Shown here piece by piece: positions 22,180 through 33,015 of a DNA stretch of 64,000 nt (position 1 is the first letter of the stretch; the number at the start of each line of letters is the position of its first letter). The position numbers and the translations under genes are program-made. The stretch is from Xylogone sp. PMI_703 (taxonomy: Eukaryota; Ascomycota; Leotiomycetes), in contig JAJTUQ010000003.1 of assembly GCA_021399445.1 (NCBI GenBank), positions 5,394,001-5,458,000 of the forward strand, read 5' to 3'. The notes under the pieces were generated by a model. That model did not search any database. It saw nothing but the letters and a program-made list of their open reading frames with translations, and was not told the origin of the DNA.

Positions 22180-23730
22180 TCACAACTGGATCTTTCCTAC
22201 TCCATTCTCGATTGTGATCTTTGTTCTGAATGGCTTGGAATACTCCTGAACTTCCTCCAGGATTTGCTGAGCAATCTCAGGAGTCGGTTTCTTCGGAGTG
22301 CCGAATTCGGAGCTTGGTCGATCTACAAGGCCCAGATCCGCAGGATACAACAATACCTCCGAGAGAACTGCATTCTCATAGACGCAGCTGACTAGCAAAG
22401 CCTTTAAATTCTCAGGTCTACTCAACCAAGCCCAGCGAGACTCATTTTCTTCTCCCTCACCTAACAGAGCACCTTCCAGAGGTGCACTCGGTCGCTCCGC
22501 ATCGTCACGCCAAGAGCGGAATATTTGTTCGTGAAAAATGTAATTTGAGATGCCATAAAAGATGGGCTTCCCCTTGTAAATTTCTACTCCTTTGAGGGTA
22601 TGCACACCATGAGCAAAGAAGAAATCAGCACCATTGTCAATTATCTCGTGGGCAAAGTCGATTTGAAACTGAGGAGGATAATGATCGAAGGAGTACTTCT
22701 GGAATGAGAATCGGTTCTGGTGCCAGTGAGTCGTAACAGCTGCGAAATCCGAGAACTGCTTGGCCGTCCGGACCTCGCGAAGGATATCACGGAAATCCTG
22801 GGGGTCCATTTCGAAAGTGTACTCTCCTGGGACCGGAGCTACTTTGAAATTTACTCCCCAAGCGCTAAGAGTATCACCGCTGCCTTCATCGTGCGCAATT
22901 TCGCGAAGCTGTGTCATCTGTTCAGTGGTTACTCCATGGGAGACTTTAAGACGAAGGCGGTTGACTTCAGTGGTTATCGTTCCTTTGGAGTTCAAATGAT
23001 GTTCTAGACGCTTCTTTATTGAAGCAACTTCGGGTAATTCAGCAGCACCGCTGGCCAGCTGGAAGATGCGACCAAACACTAGAACAGCGTCTTCAGAGTC
23101 CTCGGGTTTGTCAATTGGATTGGGAACTTCGTGGCTACGTGCAACAAGAGAGTCGCGCATAGCTCGCAGTTGTTCCAGCTGCTTTTGAGTGACTATAATT
23201 GGGTTTCCCTTTGGTAATCCGTACAGTTGAGAGTAGTCTTCAGTTTTTGCATATGCGCCAACAAATCCAATGGTTCCCTTAGGAGTTGCTCGAAATCTGG
23301 CCATTCGAGCCTCAGTCAGGTTATAGTCGGCCCCCACTGTGTCAATGCCAACTCGTTTCAGCTCCGCCAGGTTTTGTAGAAGACCCGGATCGCCGTTGTC
23401 AAAAGTATGATTGTTTGCCTTTGATACCATATCGATGCCCATGCTGGCCCAGTCATCTGCTATCGACGCTGGTGCTTCCATGTGAGAGATTGGACCACGA
23501 TATGTGACATGATCAACAATTGTATTCTCAGCATTGGCCAAAGTCACATCTCCACTGCGTGTGAGTTCAACTAAAGCTTGGATATTGGGATCATTTCGTC
23601 TGGAAATTGGAATCATCTGAATCAAATCGCCCACTGCTACCACTTTGAAAGACTCTTTGATACGCATGGAAAGCTCAACTTCTTTGTCCCGGAAAGTTCC
23701 TGGTGGTCGCATAGAGAGAGCGTTCGGCAT
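22180..23730 (-). CDS. CapA-like protein (PGA_cap, poly-gamma-glutamate synthesis/capsule family)
   Basis: An intronless gene of 516 residues from the first ATG (23730). Family marks in order: VVAVGDLI (residues about 30-37), a LANAENTI strand, SKANNHTFDNG with the metal-site NNH at 106-108, VTTHWHQN, and FAHGVHTLKGVEIYKGKPIFYGISNYIF. These match CapA/PgsA metallophosphoesterase-like proteins, whose bacterial members take part in poly-gamma-glutamate capsule assembly. Fungal members have no established role. An insertion at about 185-290 separates the two halves of the fold. Upstream of the ATG the frame stays open with a hydrophobic stretch (SIFLYYLTALSLS) but has no ATG before a stop, which could be a lost signal peptide or a longer ancestor. 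Lack of introns plus a bacterial-type family suggests ancient transfer. Confidence 0.85.
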   Translation of the reverse strand: MPNALSMRPPGTFRDKEVELSMRIKESFKVVAVGDLIQMIPISRRNDPNIQALVELTRSGDVTLANAENTIVDHVTYRGPISHMEAPASIADDWASMGIDMVSKANNHTFDNGDPGLLQNLAELKRVGIDTVGADYNLTEARMARFRATPKGTIGFVGAYAKTEDYSQLYGLPKGNPIIVTQKQLEQLRAMRDSLVARSHEVPNPIDKPEDSEDAVLVFGRIFQLASGAAELPEVASIKKRLEHHLNSKGTITTEVNRLRLKVSHGVTTEQMTQLREIAHDEGSGDTLSAWGVNFKVAPVPGEYTFEMDPQDFRDILREVRTAKQFSDFAAVTTHWHQNRFSFQKYSFDHYPPQFQIDFAHEIIDNGADFFFAHGVHTLKGVEIYKGKPIFYGISNYIFHEQIFRSWRDDAERPSAPLEGALLGEGEENESRWAWLSRPENLKALLVSCVYENAVLSEVLLYPADLGLVDRPSSEFGTPKKPTPEIAQQILEEVQEYSKPFRTKITIENGVGKIQL

Positions 23731-24712
23731 CTTGCTGTTTTCTTGGGCGGATAGTGAGAGTGCAGTCAAGTAGTAGAGGAATATACTTCGTTGACGTGAA
23801 CTTGACTCTCTTTCTGGGACTTATCTTTAACTTTTTATCCTCACTGATACGGAGAGATCACTTATCCCCGTACCCGTAGCTCCTGACTTTCCCCGGAATT
23901 AGTTGCCTATATATCCGGGATGCCATCGTAGGTATTTCCACATGTGGCATCGTCAGTTGCTGAAGGGTTCATTCCGTAGTAGCACGGGTCCATGAACGTA
24001 GTATTTATCGTGGTATGACGACGTGAATATTAGACGCGCTCGAAACACACTCCTCAAATCTACACCAGCGAATACATTTACGTCTATGGTTTTAATAACG
24101 TATATTGGTGGTAGAATTTCTGTAGGCATCGTGAGAATTTCCTTTTCGGGTAACGAGGAGGCTGACAATTGGTGTCGTGAAAATTCCTTAAAATACACTA
24201 ACGTGGAAGTTAAACACTTTACCAAATAGCGGAGCGGGTATTGATGTTTACACCACCTCCTGGTCGTGAGAATTTCCTTATATGGAAGATAATTGATACT
24301 TCCAAAGCTGGAAGTTAACAATAAATGTGGGGTTATCAAACTGGACTTTAGTCTGGGTATTTCTTTACCGTCTGCACGGCGTACTATGGGAACCATTCAG
24401 AAATAAGATTAATCATCCTTGGAACTAAATCTATTCTTGGTAAACTTCTATTTATACTAATTGTTTTGAGTTTTCTTTATCATACCTATAGTTGTTTAAC
24501 TTTGTACTTCTCATTCAAAACTTGGCTAAATGACACCAGTTGTCTTTATTATATACAATTCGAGTAACAGGGGATGCGGTTATTCTTCTTGATTAATTAG
24601 GCTGCAGATTTTGGTGTGACTGTTTATTGATCTATTGAGAAAATTAATGGTTAACAGATGGGTAAGACCGTCGCTGGGAACTACATGTAGACAACCGCAG
24701 CTCAGACTCCTT
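23731..24712. other. Intergenic between CapA-like and gasdermin-like genes
   Basis: Holds the CapA-like promoter at its left and the 3' end of the gasdermin-like gene at its right. Repeated words such as GTGAGAATTTCCTTA (near 24130 and 24265) and GGAAGTTAA (near 24206 and 24310) suggest an old partial duplication of about 100-130 bases. No gene is supported. Confidence 0.4.
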
Positions 24713-25360
24713 CTACACCACAAACGTGGCACCGAGATCATCATCTCTGACGACTTCAAATTTTTTCAATCCCTCAGCTTTGACAACAGTTGTAACATTC
24801 GTCTCTCCTTCGTCCTCAGTATCTGATATCCAGGACTTCAGACCTAAAATAAACCTCTCAGCACCGCCGTGTATCTTCGCCAGTCGAATTGCCCAAATGA
24901 AATCACTCTCTGACCCGCTAGGTTCAATCTTCGCAACCATGATCCCAGTAATCATGAACATCGACCACCTTCCAGCGTGAAGCTTCTGTGCCTCTTCGAT
25001 GTGCGTAGCAACTGCCGAATGTTTCAGGCATTTCTCGACATACGCTTTAGTTGGTTCGACAATTACAGAGTCAAGGTAGCGGAAAGTAGAAAAGTCATCT
25101 CGCGATCGTCGAAATACAGTCTGGGTATTGGCAGCAGCAGCATGGTCACTCCAATCGAAGCCGACGACGGATGTTTCCCAGATATGCATACTGTTAGGAA
25201 ATGGCTCGATGCTACCTTTGTTGATGGCCTGATCTAGCCGCTGGAGGTCCGGAATAATATGACCTAGACATACTGGCGCAGTTTCTTTACCGGTACCAAG
25301 ACTGTCAATTTTCGGGACAGGCGTGTTTGTCTGCTTCAACTTAAACCAGCAGCTTTCCAT
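24713..25360 (-). CDS. Fungal gasdermin-like protein (RCD-1/HET-Q1-like), shortened
   Basis: A single exon of 215 residues. It opens WFKLKQTN, then APVCLGHIIPDLQRLDQAIN (29-48), PFPNSMHIWET, a run AAAAN (74-78) and SVIVEPTKAYVEKCL (98-112). Further on are WSMFMITGIMVAK (132-144), SDFIWAIRLAKIH (152-164) and an acidic end closing FEVVRDDD...ATFVV. This series matches my memory of fungal gasdermins such as Neurospora RCD-1 and Podospora HET-Q1. Those are about 260-280 residues and are activated by removal of a short C-terminal piece, after which they form membrane pores and kill the cell. Two stretches normally present, after the Ala run and between MVAK and SDFIW, look missing, about 20 and 40 residues. 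Whether it still forms pores is unknown. Subtilisin-like remnants lie 5 kb away. Confidence 0.6.
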   Translation of the reverse strand: MESCWFKLKQTNTPVPKIDSLGTGKETAPVCLGHIIPDLQRLDQAINKGSIEPFPNSMHIWETSVVGFDWSDHAAAANTQTVFRRSRDDFSTFRYLDSVIVEPTKAYVEKCLKHSAVATHIEEAQKLHAGRWSMFMITGIMVAKIEPSGSESDFIWAIRLAKIHGGAERFILGLKSWISDTEDEGETNVTTVVKAEGLKKFEVVRDDDLGATFVV

Positions 25361-26890
25361 TTCGATTGAGATATGATAATGTCAATCATGTCTTGCAACC
25401 CGCGATATATGTTCACTTTAGGCCCTGGAATATGGCACCATCCATACCGGCGGAAGGGCTCAGGTACCCGAGGGATAGGGGTGTAGTGTGGGGTTGCGTC
25501 TGCCTCAGGGCCTCTACCGTGCTTCTAGCACTGGAAGCGCCAATGAGCGAGCCCCAAGGCCCCTACATCAACCTATGCGCTTTGACAATATCTGGTTTTT
25601 GCTACGGTTCAAACGAGATAGTTGGATACGGCTCATGAACATACGAGAATATGCATAAGAGTCAATGCGGATGGAGACTTGGCTGGGTTGATATCGGGAG
25701 CTCGGTTAGGGATGGGGCTTGGTTTATGCCTGGGCACGAAGGTAATATGGAATTGGAGCTATCACGGTGGACACTAGATAAAGGAGTTCGAGATATGATG
25801 ACTTGGGAATATTTATATTCCTGTTCTGTCAAGCTTGAAGTCTGCTGCACGAATCGCTTCGGGATCTGCTGCTATAAGATAATCGTATAACGAGAAACTA
25901 GAATGTTTTGGAACGCACGGAGGCATAATTCAATTACCGTGGTGTTCAATTAAATCATAGTTAGAGTCGTTAAATAAGTTCCCATGTCGCGGCAGCCTGG
26001 AATATCATTCCCTCTACAGTTTGCCTTGGCTAATTTCGCTGAAGTAAAGGAATAGATACCTGAGGTAAATTCCCGCGATCTCTACCCATGGCATAGAAAC
26101 AGCCCTACTGCAGAAGCTCGAAGTGAGGCTTAAAGAGAAGTTTGTGTCAATAGATATCGGTCTAGCGTAGCTATCTATCGGAGCTATAGTATGAGCTTGT
26201 AAAATGGATATGGGTATCAGATTCCAGGTACATAGTCTCTATTAATTTAGTTTGTGGCTGACGACAATTTCTAGGTTAAAGCATGGCATTTGAATTACGT
26301 CGAAATACATAATATTTCTACCAGCCTATTATACTAAGAACAATCGCAGAGCCATCTTCATAAGGCTTAGTCATTCTCCTAAACCTGAACCTCATTTTGT
26401 GGGAATTGAAAGATATGAGCAGTACTATACGCTAGCCTTTCCTGATGCCTTACTGGATATGGTAAAGCAGCCGGTGTTCGGGGTTACCAGTAGGCTGTTG
26501 GCCACGGCAGTGCCCTCGAGGTCTGGACCGGATCTTCGGGTGAGGAAAACATCAGACCTTTCGGCAAACCTTGCTTCCCACAAACTTGGAGCTATATTTT
26601 AGATTTTAAACAACAGATAGACTAATCAATACGCCATACATAACGCGGAGGCAAATCAATATTTGGAAATTTTTGCTTTATCACTATACCCGAAAACCTA
26701 TAACAATAAGCTACGGGTAAAAATACTGAGGAACGAATTTAATCAATAGGAACTCGTCAGCAAACATCAAAACAGCAATTGGGTTAGAGATTGATGCGTA
26801 CGATTAACCAATTGTATATACTTACAAGCAAAGAGAAAGCGCTAAGCTGCTACTGATGGGGAGCTGAAATGTATCAAAAAGCTCTATTCG
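25361..26890. other. Intergenic, upstream of the gasdermin-like gene
   Basis: Should contain the gasdermin-like promoter. Plus-strand frames at 25366-25638, 25651-25890 and 26399-26602 show no motif and were not accepted. No repeat boundaries were recognised. Confidence 0.35.
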
Positions 26891-27200
26891 GGTAGCGACG
26901 CACGCCACCAACAGACCCCTGATCAGGAACAATCACGATATCGCATTGACCCGCCTGACAGCTCCGCTCAGGAACCCCGGATTCCCAATACCCCGACCAT
27001 GTGGTAAGTCTAGACTATCCAAATCCTCGGGAAGCGTCACAACATGTCTCGGAGACATAGCCCAGATGTATAGCAAGTACAATTATTGAACGCCATCAGA
27101 TCCACTGCGACGTGGCCAAGCGCCTTGGCATTCTCGATCTGGCGATGCAACCCCTGGGCCTAGACTCGTTCAGATGAACTGGATCTGATCACTATCGAAA
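26890..27200 (-). pseudogene. Degraded coding remnant, unknown family
   Basis: Read on the minus strand, three protein-like pieces appear in different phases: IENAKALGHVAVDLMAFNN (about 27165-27090), then LPEDLDSLDLPHGRGIGNPG (about 27035-26975), and CDIVIVPDQGSVGGVRRYPN (about 26950-26890). Stops and phase changes separate them. No intron set joins them cleanly. I do not recognise the family. It looks like an old gene with accumulated shifts. Confidence 0.3.
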
Positions 27201-27546
27201 CCGGCGCCTGGGTAATGAGATCAACTCAATCGTCTTTCAGCTTGGAGAGCGGGAGAGCCTAAGCCCACGGGAAAAGACTCAGATCTATTGAGGATTTTTG
27301 CAGTAGCTCTATCATGTGGTGGACAGCTGAAGATGCTGGGCTTGTCTTGGTTATTCAGAAAGAATTGGTATAGCTATATATACTATGGGCTTCAATGGCC
27401 GTGTTTTCTTGCTCTTCAGCACTTCAAAGAGCTTTTCTCTTAGAATAGCTGTTCTATTCTCTCTTTTAGGATCATAAATTCGTTAGATTTCTTTCTTTTA
27501 GATATTTTGTTTTACTATTTTTATTTATAGAACCATTTTACTTACG
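27201..27546 (+). promoter_or_regulatory. Promoter region of the WSC-domain protein gene
   Basis: A TATATATA-containing stretch at about 27371-27384 lies about 165 bases before the ATG. The sequence between is pyrimidine-rich (runs of CTTTT and TTTCTTT, 27400-27530), a common feature upstream of strongly expressed fungal wall-protein genes. Confidence 0.4.
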
Positions 27547-30500
27547 ATGCGTTCTATTGCCGCTACCTCAGCCGGCGTGCTGTGGTTCGCAGCTATTGCA
27601 GCAGCTTCTCCTGTACAACATCTGCAAGCCCGCGTTCCAGCAAACATTCCCGGATATGCGTACCAAGGGTGCTATACAGAGGCGACAACCGGAAGAGCGT
27701 TGTCTCAGAAGTCGTACTACAATGATAGCATGACGGTAGAGCTGTGCGCAGCCGCTTGTGTCGGGTATAAATGGTTTGGTGTTGAATATGGAAGAGAGGT
27801 AAGCTGTCAATGTTCACCGAATCATCCTTTTGGTATACGGTTCACTAAACTAAAGCCAGTGTTACTGCGGTTCATCCCCTAATGCTGGCAGCGTGCCTGC
27901 TCCAGAGAGCGATTGCTCTTTCTCCTGTCCCGGAAATGCAACAGAGACTTGCGGAGCCGGTGTACGATTGAGCATGTACCTTCAGGGCGGTACCTCTGTC
28001 ACTACTCCTTCAGCACCAAGTGGACCAAAGCCTCCTGCAGGATATGACTATGTTGGATGTTACACTGAAGCAAAAACTGGACGCGCTCTGCCAGATCTTG
28101 CCTATACGGATAACAGCATGACCCTCGAGGAATGTGCGGCTACTTGTTCAGGATTTACCTACTTTGGTGTCGAATACTACCATGAATGTCATTGCGGTAA
28201 TGCCATTGCTTCGACTGCTGCTCCTGCAGCTGAGACCGACTGCAAACTCGCCTGCTCGGGTAATAAGTCGGAAATCTGTGGAGGTAATTCCAGATTAAGC
28301 ATCTTCAAAGTCGATGCGACTGTCCCACCACCACCGCCGCCTGCTTTGGCCCCCTATACCTCGCAAGGATGCTATACGGAGGCTACAACTGGACGAGCAT
28401 TGACTGGGAAATCATACTTCGATGATGCCATGACCGTTGAGAAGTGTGCTAGTGCTTGCAGCGCCTATTTGTGGTTTGGTGTTGAATATGGTAGAGAGGT
28501 AAGCACAGTGAAGTCCATTTTCACTGGACTCAACCATGTACTGATCTTACATATAATAGTGCTATTGCGGTAACGATATCAAATCTGGCAGTGTCCCTAC
28601 CAACTCCCAGGAGTGTTCTTTTGCATGCCCCGGCAATAGCACAGAGACTTGTGGCGCCGGCAGCCGATTGAATATGTATACTTTTGGGGCTGGTCCTTCA
28701 TCAACAGTGAGTATTTAATTCAATACTGTATTTGTAGATCTATACTAATTGATTGAATGAATAGACAACCACTGCGGCAACTAGCAGTGCTACAACGACA
28801 GCCTCAACCACCACCTCAACGACGATTTCGACTACAGTTTCTACAACTTCCGTCGTTTCCGAGTCACCAACTACCACATCTGCAGCTCCCGTTTCTACAA
28901 CTTCTGAGAGTGTCCTTCCAAGTGAGACAACGTCTAGCACTACTACCAGTTCAGAAGCTTCGGCCTCGCCAACTACTGAATCAAGTTCGACTTCTGATCT
29001 TCCCGAGTCTACTATTAGCGTTATCAGTTCTGAACTAAGCTCGACAACCTCGAGTGTTGAACAGACATCTACTTCGGAGCAGCAGCCAACCAGTACTTCC
29101 TCAGAGATTCCAGAGTCCACTACATCTAGTGCACCTGAGAGCATTCAGCCATCAAGCACTGCTTCGAGCAGCCCCGAATCCAGCGCGCCTAGTGCATCAC
29201 TCAGCGCCGAGCCTTCATCTACTGAGCCTAGTGCCTCAGCTAGTGTTGGGCCTTCATCTACTACATCTGATATTCCCGAATCTACGATACCTAGCTCCTC
29301 ACCAAGTATCGCACCTTCGACTACTAGTTCGGAATTGCCGCAGTCAACCATATCTAGTATTCCAGAGAGTGTTCAGCCAACTAGTACCACTTCAGATATT
29401 CCAGCATCCACTACACCAAGCGCTCTGCCCAGCGTTGAGCCTTCATCAACTACTTCGGAACTACCACAGTCAACTGCATCTAGCGTACCGGAGAGTATTC
29501 AACCAACTAGCACTTCTTCAGATATTCCAGTATCTATCCCACCAAGCTCCTTGCCGAGCGTCCAGCCCTCGTCTACTACCTCGGAGCTACCGCAGTCAAC
29601 TTTATCGAGTGTCCAAGAAAGTATTCAGCCTTCGTCTACTGCTTCAGAAGTACCATCCAGTGTCCCGGAGAGCATTCAGCCAACCAGCACTACTTCAGAC
29701 ATTCCTGCATCTAGCATCCCGGAGAGCGTTCAACCAACTAGCACTACATCAGATGTTCCAGCGTCTACCACACCAAGCTCTTTGCCGAGTGTTGAACCTT
29801 CATCTACTACTTCGGACTTGCCTGAGTCTACCACCACGAGCTTAGCAGCAAGTGTAGAGCCTACAAGTACTACTACTTCTGATATCCCGCAGTCAACCCC
29901 TGTGAGCGTGGAGCCAACTTCTAGTACTTCCTCTGATATTCCAGTGTCTTCCTCATCAACCTCATCTGAATTATCGTCAACAACGACTACGAGTGCTGTA
30001 GAAAGTGTTGAGCCATCAACTACCAGCTCAAGTGACGTCTCCGAGCCAACATCCTCTACTATTTCCGTTGAGCCTACTACTACAGCAAGCATTAACTCCT
30101 CTGAGAGTGCTGAGCCAAGTTCCACACCTGTTTCCGTTGAGCCAAGTACTACATCGTCTGCAAGTTCCCAACCAAGCACAAGCCCTTCGGATATTAGCAC
30201 TACTTCAAGTTTTGAACCCACAGCCACGACATCAGCGCTATCAGAGAGCACATCTACCAGCCCAGAACAAAGTACCACTAGTTCAGAGCCAAGCTCTACG
30301 GTCTCGGAGCTTTCGTCTAGTACAACGGACAGTTCTGAGCCAACCAGCACCACAACGAGTTCCAGCAGCTTGGCTACGACCGAGACTACAACTACAGCAA
30401 CTACAACGACAACTACAACTCCAGTGCCCACAACTACCTTAGCTACCACTACCACAACGACCCTAGCTACTACTACCAGGACGACTACAACTCCTGCCTG

Positions 30501-30966
30501 TGCGGCGACGTCACCAGTTGTTAACCCTGGCTTTGAGCTGACTACTTTAACATGGCTCGGGTCTAAGAATGGTGGTGGAACCATGACTGGTTCTGTTGTA
30601 ACTTCAAAGGCTCAAACCCCATCTCACAGCGGAAGCAAGTACTACAGCATTGTCCAATCCAACAATCAACGCCCAACCTTCACACTCTCTCAAACTATTT
30701 CCGTGTGCCCTGGGGCATCATACAGATTGAATGCATATGTTAAAGTCCCCAGCAGATTCTCGGGTTGCAAAGCTGAGTTCACGATTGGTAGCACATCTGT
30801 GGCTACTTCTAATACTGGTACAAGCACAACTTGGGTGCTGACCAGTGGTACGTGGAATGTCCCGGCCGGAACGACGTCTACCACTTTAAGCGCTGTGGTT
30901 ACATGTACTTCTAATTCCGGCACTAGAGAGTTGGATCTCGATGATATCACGCTGACCAAGTTGTAA
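27547..30966 (+). CDS. WSC-domain cell-surface protein with long Ser/Thr-rich repeat
   Basis: Four exons, 27547-27798, 27860-28498, 28560-28706 and 28765-30966, encode 1079 residues. A signal peptide (residues 1-20, ending AIAAA-SP) precedes three WSC domains (about 37-125, 143-230, 252-340). Each has GCYTEA-TGRAL, the Cys pattern, an FGVEY segment and a closing CPGN-TE-CGAG-RL. WSC domains bind wall glucans. Then come about 570 residues of Ser/Thr/Pro-rich repeats built from units like SVEPSSTTSELPQST, likely heavily O-mannosylated. A C-terminal beta-sandwich module (about 925-1079; PVVNPGFEL...LSQTISVCPGASYRLNAYVKV) resembles fungal carbohydrate-binding modules. No GPI or transmembrane segment ends it, so it is probably secreted or wall-bound rather than a membrane stress sensor. 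Introns 1 and 2 sit at the identical codon border GRE|CYCG of WSC1 and WSC3. Confidence 0.88.
29050..30480 (+). repeat. Degenerate tandem repeat coding the Ser/Thr-rich stalk
   Basis: Within exon 4 of the WSC gene, units of roughly 45-60 bases recur (for example the words GAGAGTATTCAGCC, CCAACTAGCACT, ACTACTTCGGA, GTTGAGCCTTCATC). Copies differ at many sites, mostly third positions. Because of the simple codon set, long open frames appear on other frames and on the minus strand. Copy-number change by recombination is likely between strains. Confidence 0.75.
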
Positions 30967-33015
30967 GATATCTCCTCGATAGGTTTCTTTTGTTATTTAA
31001 AGGTGTTTATGATGGAGGGGTATTCTGGGCTTCATTTATGTAATTTCCTTTTTCTTTTTGAGGCTATAGGTTAGGGGATTAAGGGTCCTGTATATGAGAA
31101 AAGAACGCATGGAACGTTTTGCTTTCTTGAGCAGATGGTTTCTGCTCTCTTGTCTCTCTGTCCTCGCATTAGAGTATTTAATAAGAAGTCAAGTTCCTGC
31201 GATACATTGGCCAGTGTGAAAACTTAATGTGTCTTTGAAGGAGTTCACGATCCTTTATACTTAAAAAGATCTGACTTAATCGCTGTCGGGAGATGCCCTA
31301 ACTATAATCGTAGCATCAATGAATTGGATACTTGCGCATCTCTCATAAATGAGATTAGAGCTATCCTATGAGCCCCATCTTTTAACGGGACCCCGATACT
31401 TATTTTATGGCTTACTCTAGTGAATGTAAAGCAATAATGCTCATGTTCCATTTCTTTGTAGCGGGAGAGCAAGGGGCGGCACACGAAATGACAGTACCGT
31501 GTAGTTATGGAGACACGGTCAGCTTACTGTGGTTCAGGGCACCTGTAGGAAACGATACAACGCAAGAACGTCAGAGAGCCTGAGTAATTTTGCTGAATTG
31601 CAGGTTGCTAGAGCCATTATGGTACTCTAAGGTTATTACAGTAATAGAGTTATTGGACTAATAAGACGTGTAATTGAGGTCGCACTCCAACCATGTAAGC
31701 CTGAGCCGAGAGTCCCGATATGAGGATTGCCAAAGGCCGCAGCGAATGCAGCAGCATCTAACGTCAGCATAGCTACTAAACACTAGAAAGTATAATTTGG
31801 AGACATGCTGGCAATGCGGCTTGAACCGGCTAGTAAATTTTGACGCTGCTTGCTGTGTGTTAAGGAGGAATTCCTGAACTACGGATAGAGATCTAGGTAC
31901 TCCAGTGCCCGTGCATTGCTTGTTTATGTGCTAAGATTAGGGCAAATATGGCTCCGTAGGGTGGTACCCGTAGTGTACCTTGCAGAGGATGGTGCATAAA
32001 TCAAGGTTCATAAATCACCCGCACCATGCATAATTCGGCACTATCCACGGCTTACGGGTCGGATTACGGGTTTGAAGGCCTCAGCGCAGCCCAGAAGCGG
32101 ATCTCCGTCAGCCTTCATTTCCAAGCATCAATGTCTTGATGTACTATTGTGTGTTCATGCTCTTTCTTGATACCGTACTCTATTCTCGTCCCAGATTCGA
32201 AATAATCGGTATGGCATGAGAGATCGTGTTGACAGGGCACAATCACCACCATCGCAGTTCCCGCAACTGGTTTAGTGGCCCAGATCTTTCCCCTCACAGC
32301 CCGCGATGCCACTTTACTCCTTCAGGAAGCTGAATAATCTAGTACCGGTAAAGTACTCGCAATAATATCTGCCTTTTTGAGTTCTAGGTGCTGCTGTTAG
32401 TTACTTCCGAGGCATTATTAATTATTCGCTGGTTCTCCATTTAGATTACGGTACTTCGTATGTCAGGAAGTATTGCAGGTGGTTAAGCCGGTCTAGCGCA
32501 TTAGTACTGCTATCTGGAGCTGATAAGACGCGAGAGTGATGAGCGATACCCCCCGAACGCCCAACTACGGTACTTTTCAGGGCCGCGTTACAAGTAACTT
32601 AGGCCTGCATTAAGTAATAACTCTATCCTTGAGCAACAACAAACCAGATCCCGTTACCTGGATTGATGCAGGCCGGCATGCTATGGCCGCAGACAAGATT
32701 GTCTATGACTGTGCAGATCGCTGCCCCGGTTACGGCACAACTCACTTGCAACAGCGGGCAAACAACCAGCTGCCCCTGGGCGGGTTCCTGGCAATCTACT
32801 TCCAGGTCTCCACTAGGCCACTCATCTCCTTCCTGTTACATCGAAAGTGCACATTGCTGTTATCCATATCCCTGATGTAAGATAGTGGCATTCCCCGGAT
32901 TAGTGCGCTGCCTGGCTTCCGGATTGTTTGTAGATAAAGCTCCCGTCGCCGCCGTCAATTGACCGCCAGGGAGAAGCTGCCTGACTTGGTGGGAACTCTT
33001 CATTGAAGCTTCACG
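30967..33015. other. Two-kilobase gene-poor stretch
   Basis: The left end holds the 3' region of the WSC gene. Frames at 31302-31484, 32115-32312 and 32629-32880 were inspected and have no domain, signal peptide or good splice partner. The right end should carry the sedolisin promoter. No RNA gene or repeat is recognised. Confidence 0.4.

Noticed and set aside
23731..23769. Upstream TTG start for the CapA-like protein
   Set aside because: Nuclear fungal genes start at ATG; the first ATG in frame is at 23730.
29730..30584. 284-residue minus-strand frame and long plus-strand frame 29054-29845
   Set aside because: Both are shadows of the Ser/Thr repeat of the WSC gene; the composition is purely the complement or shifted reading of TCN/ACN codons.
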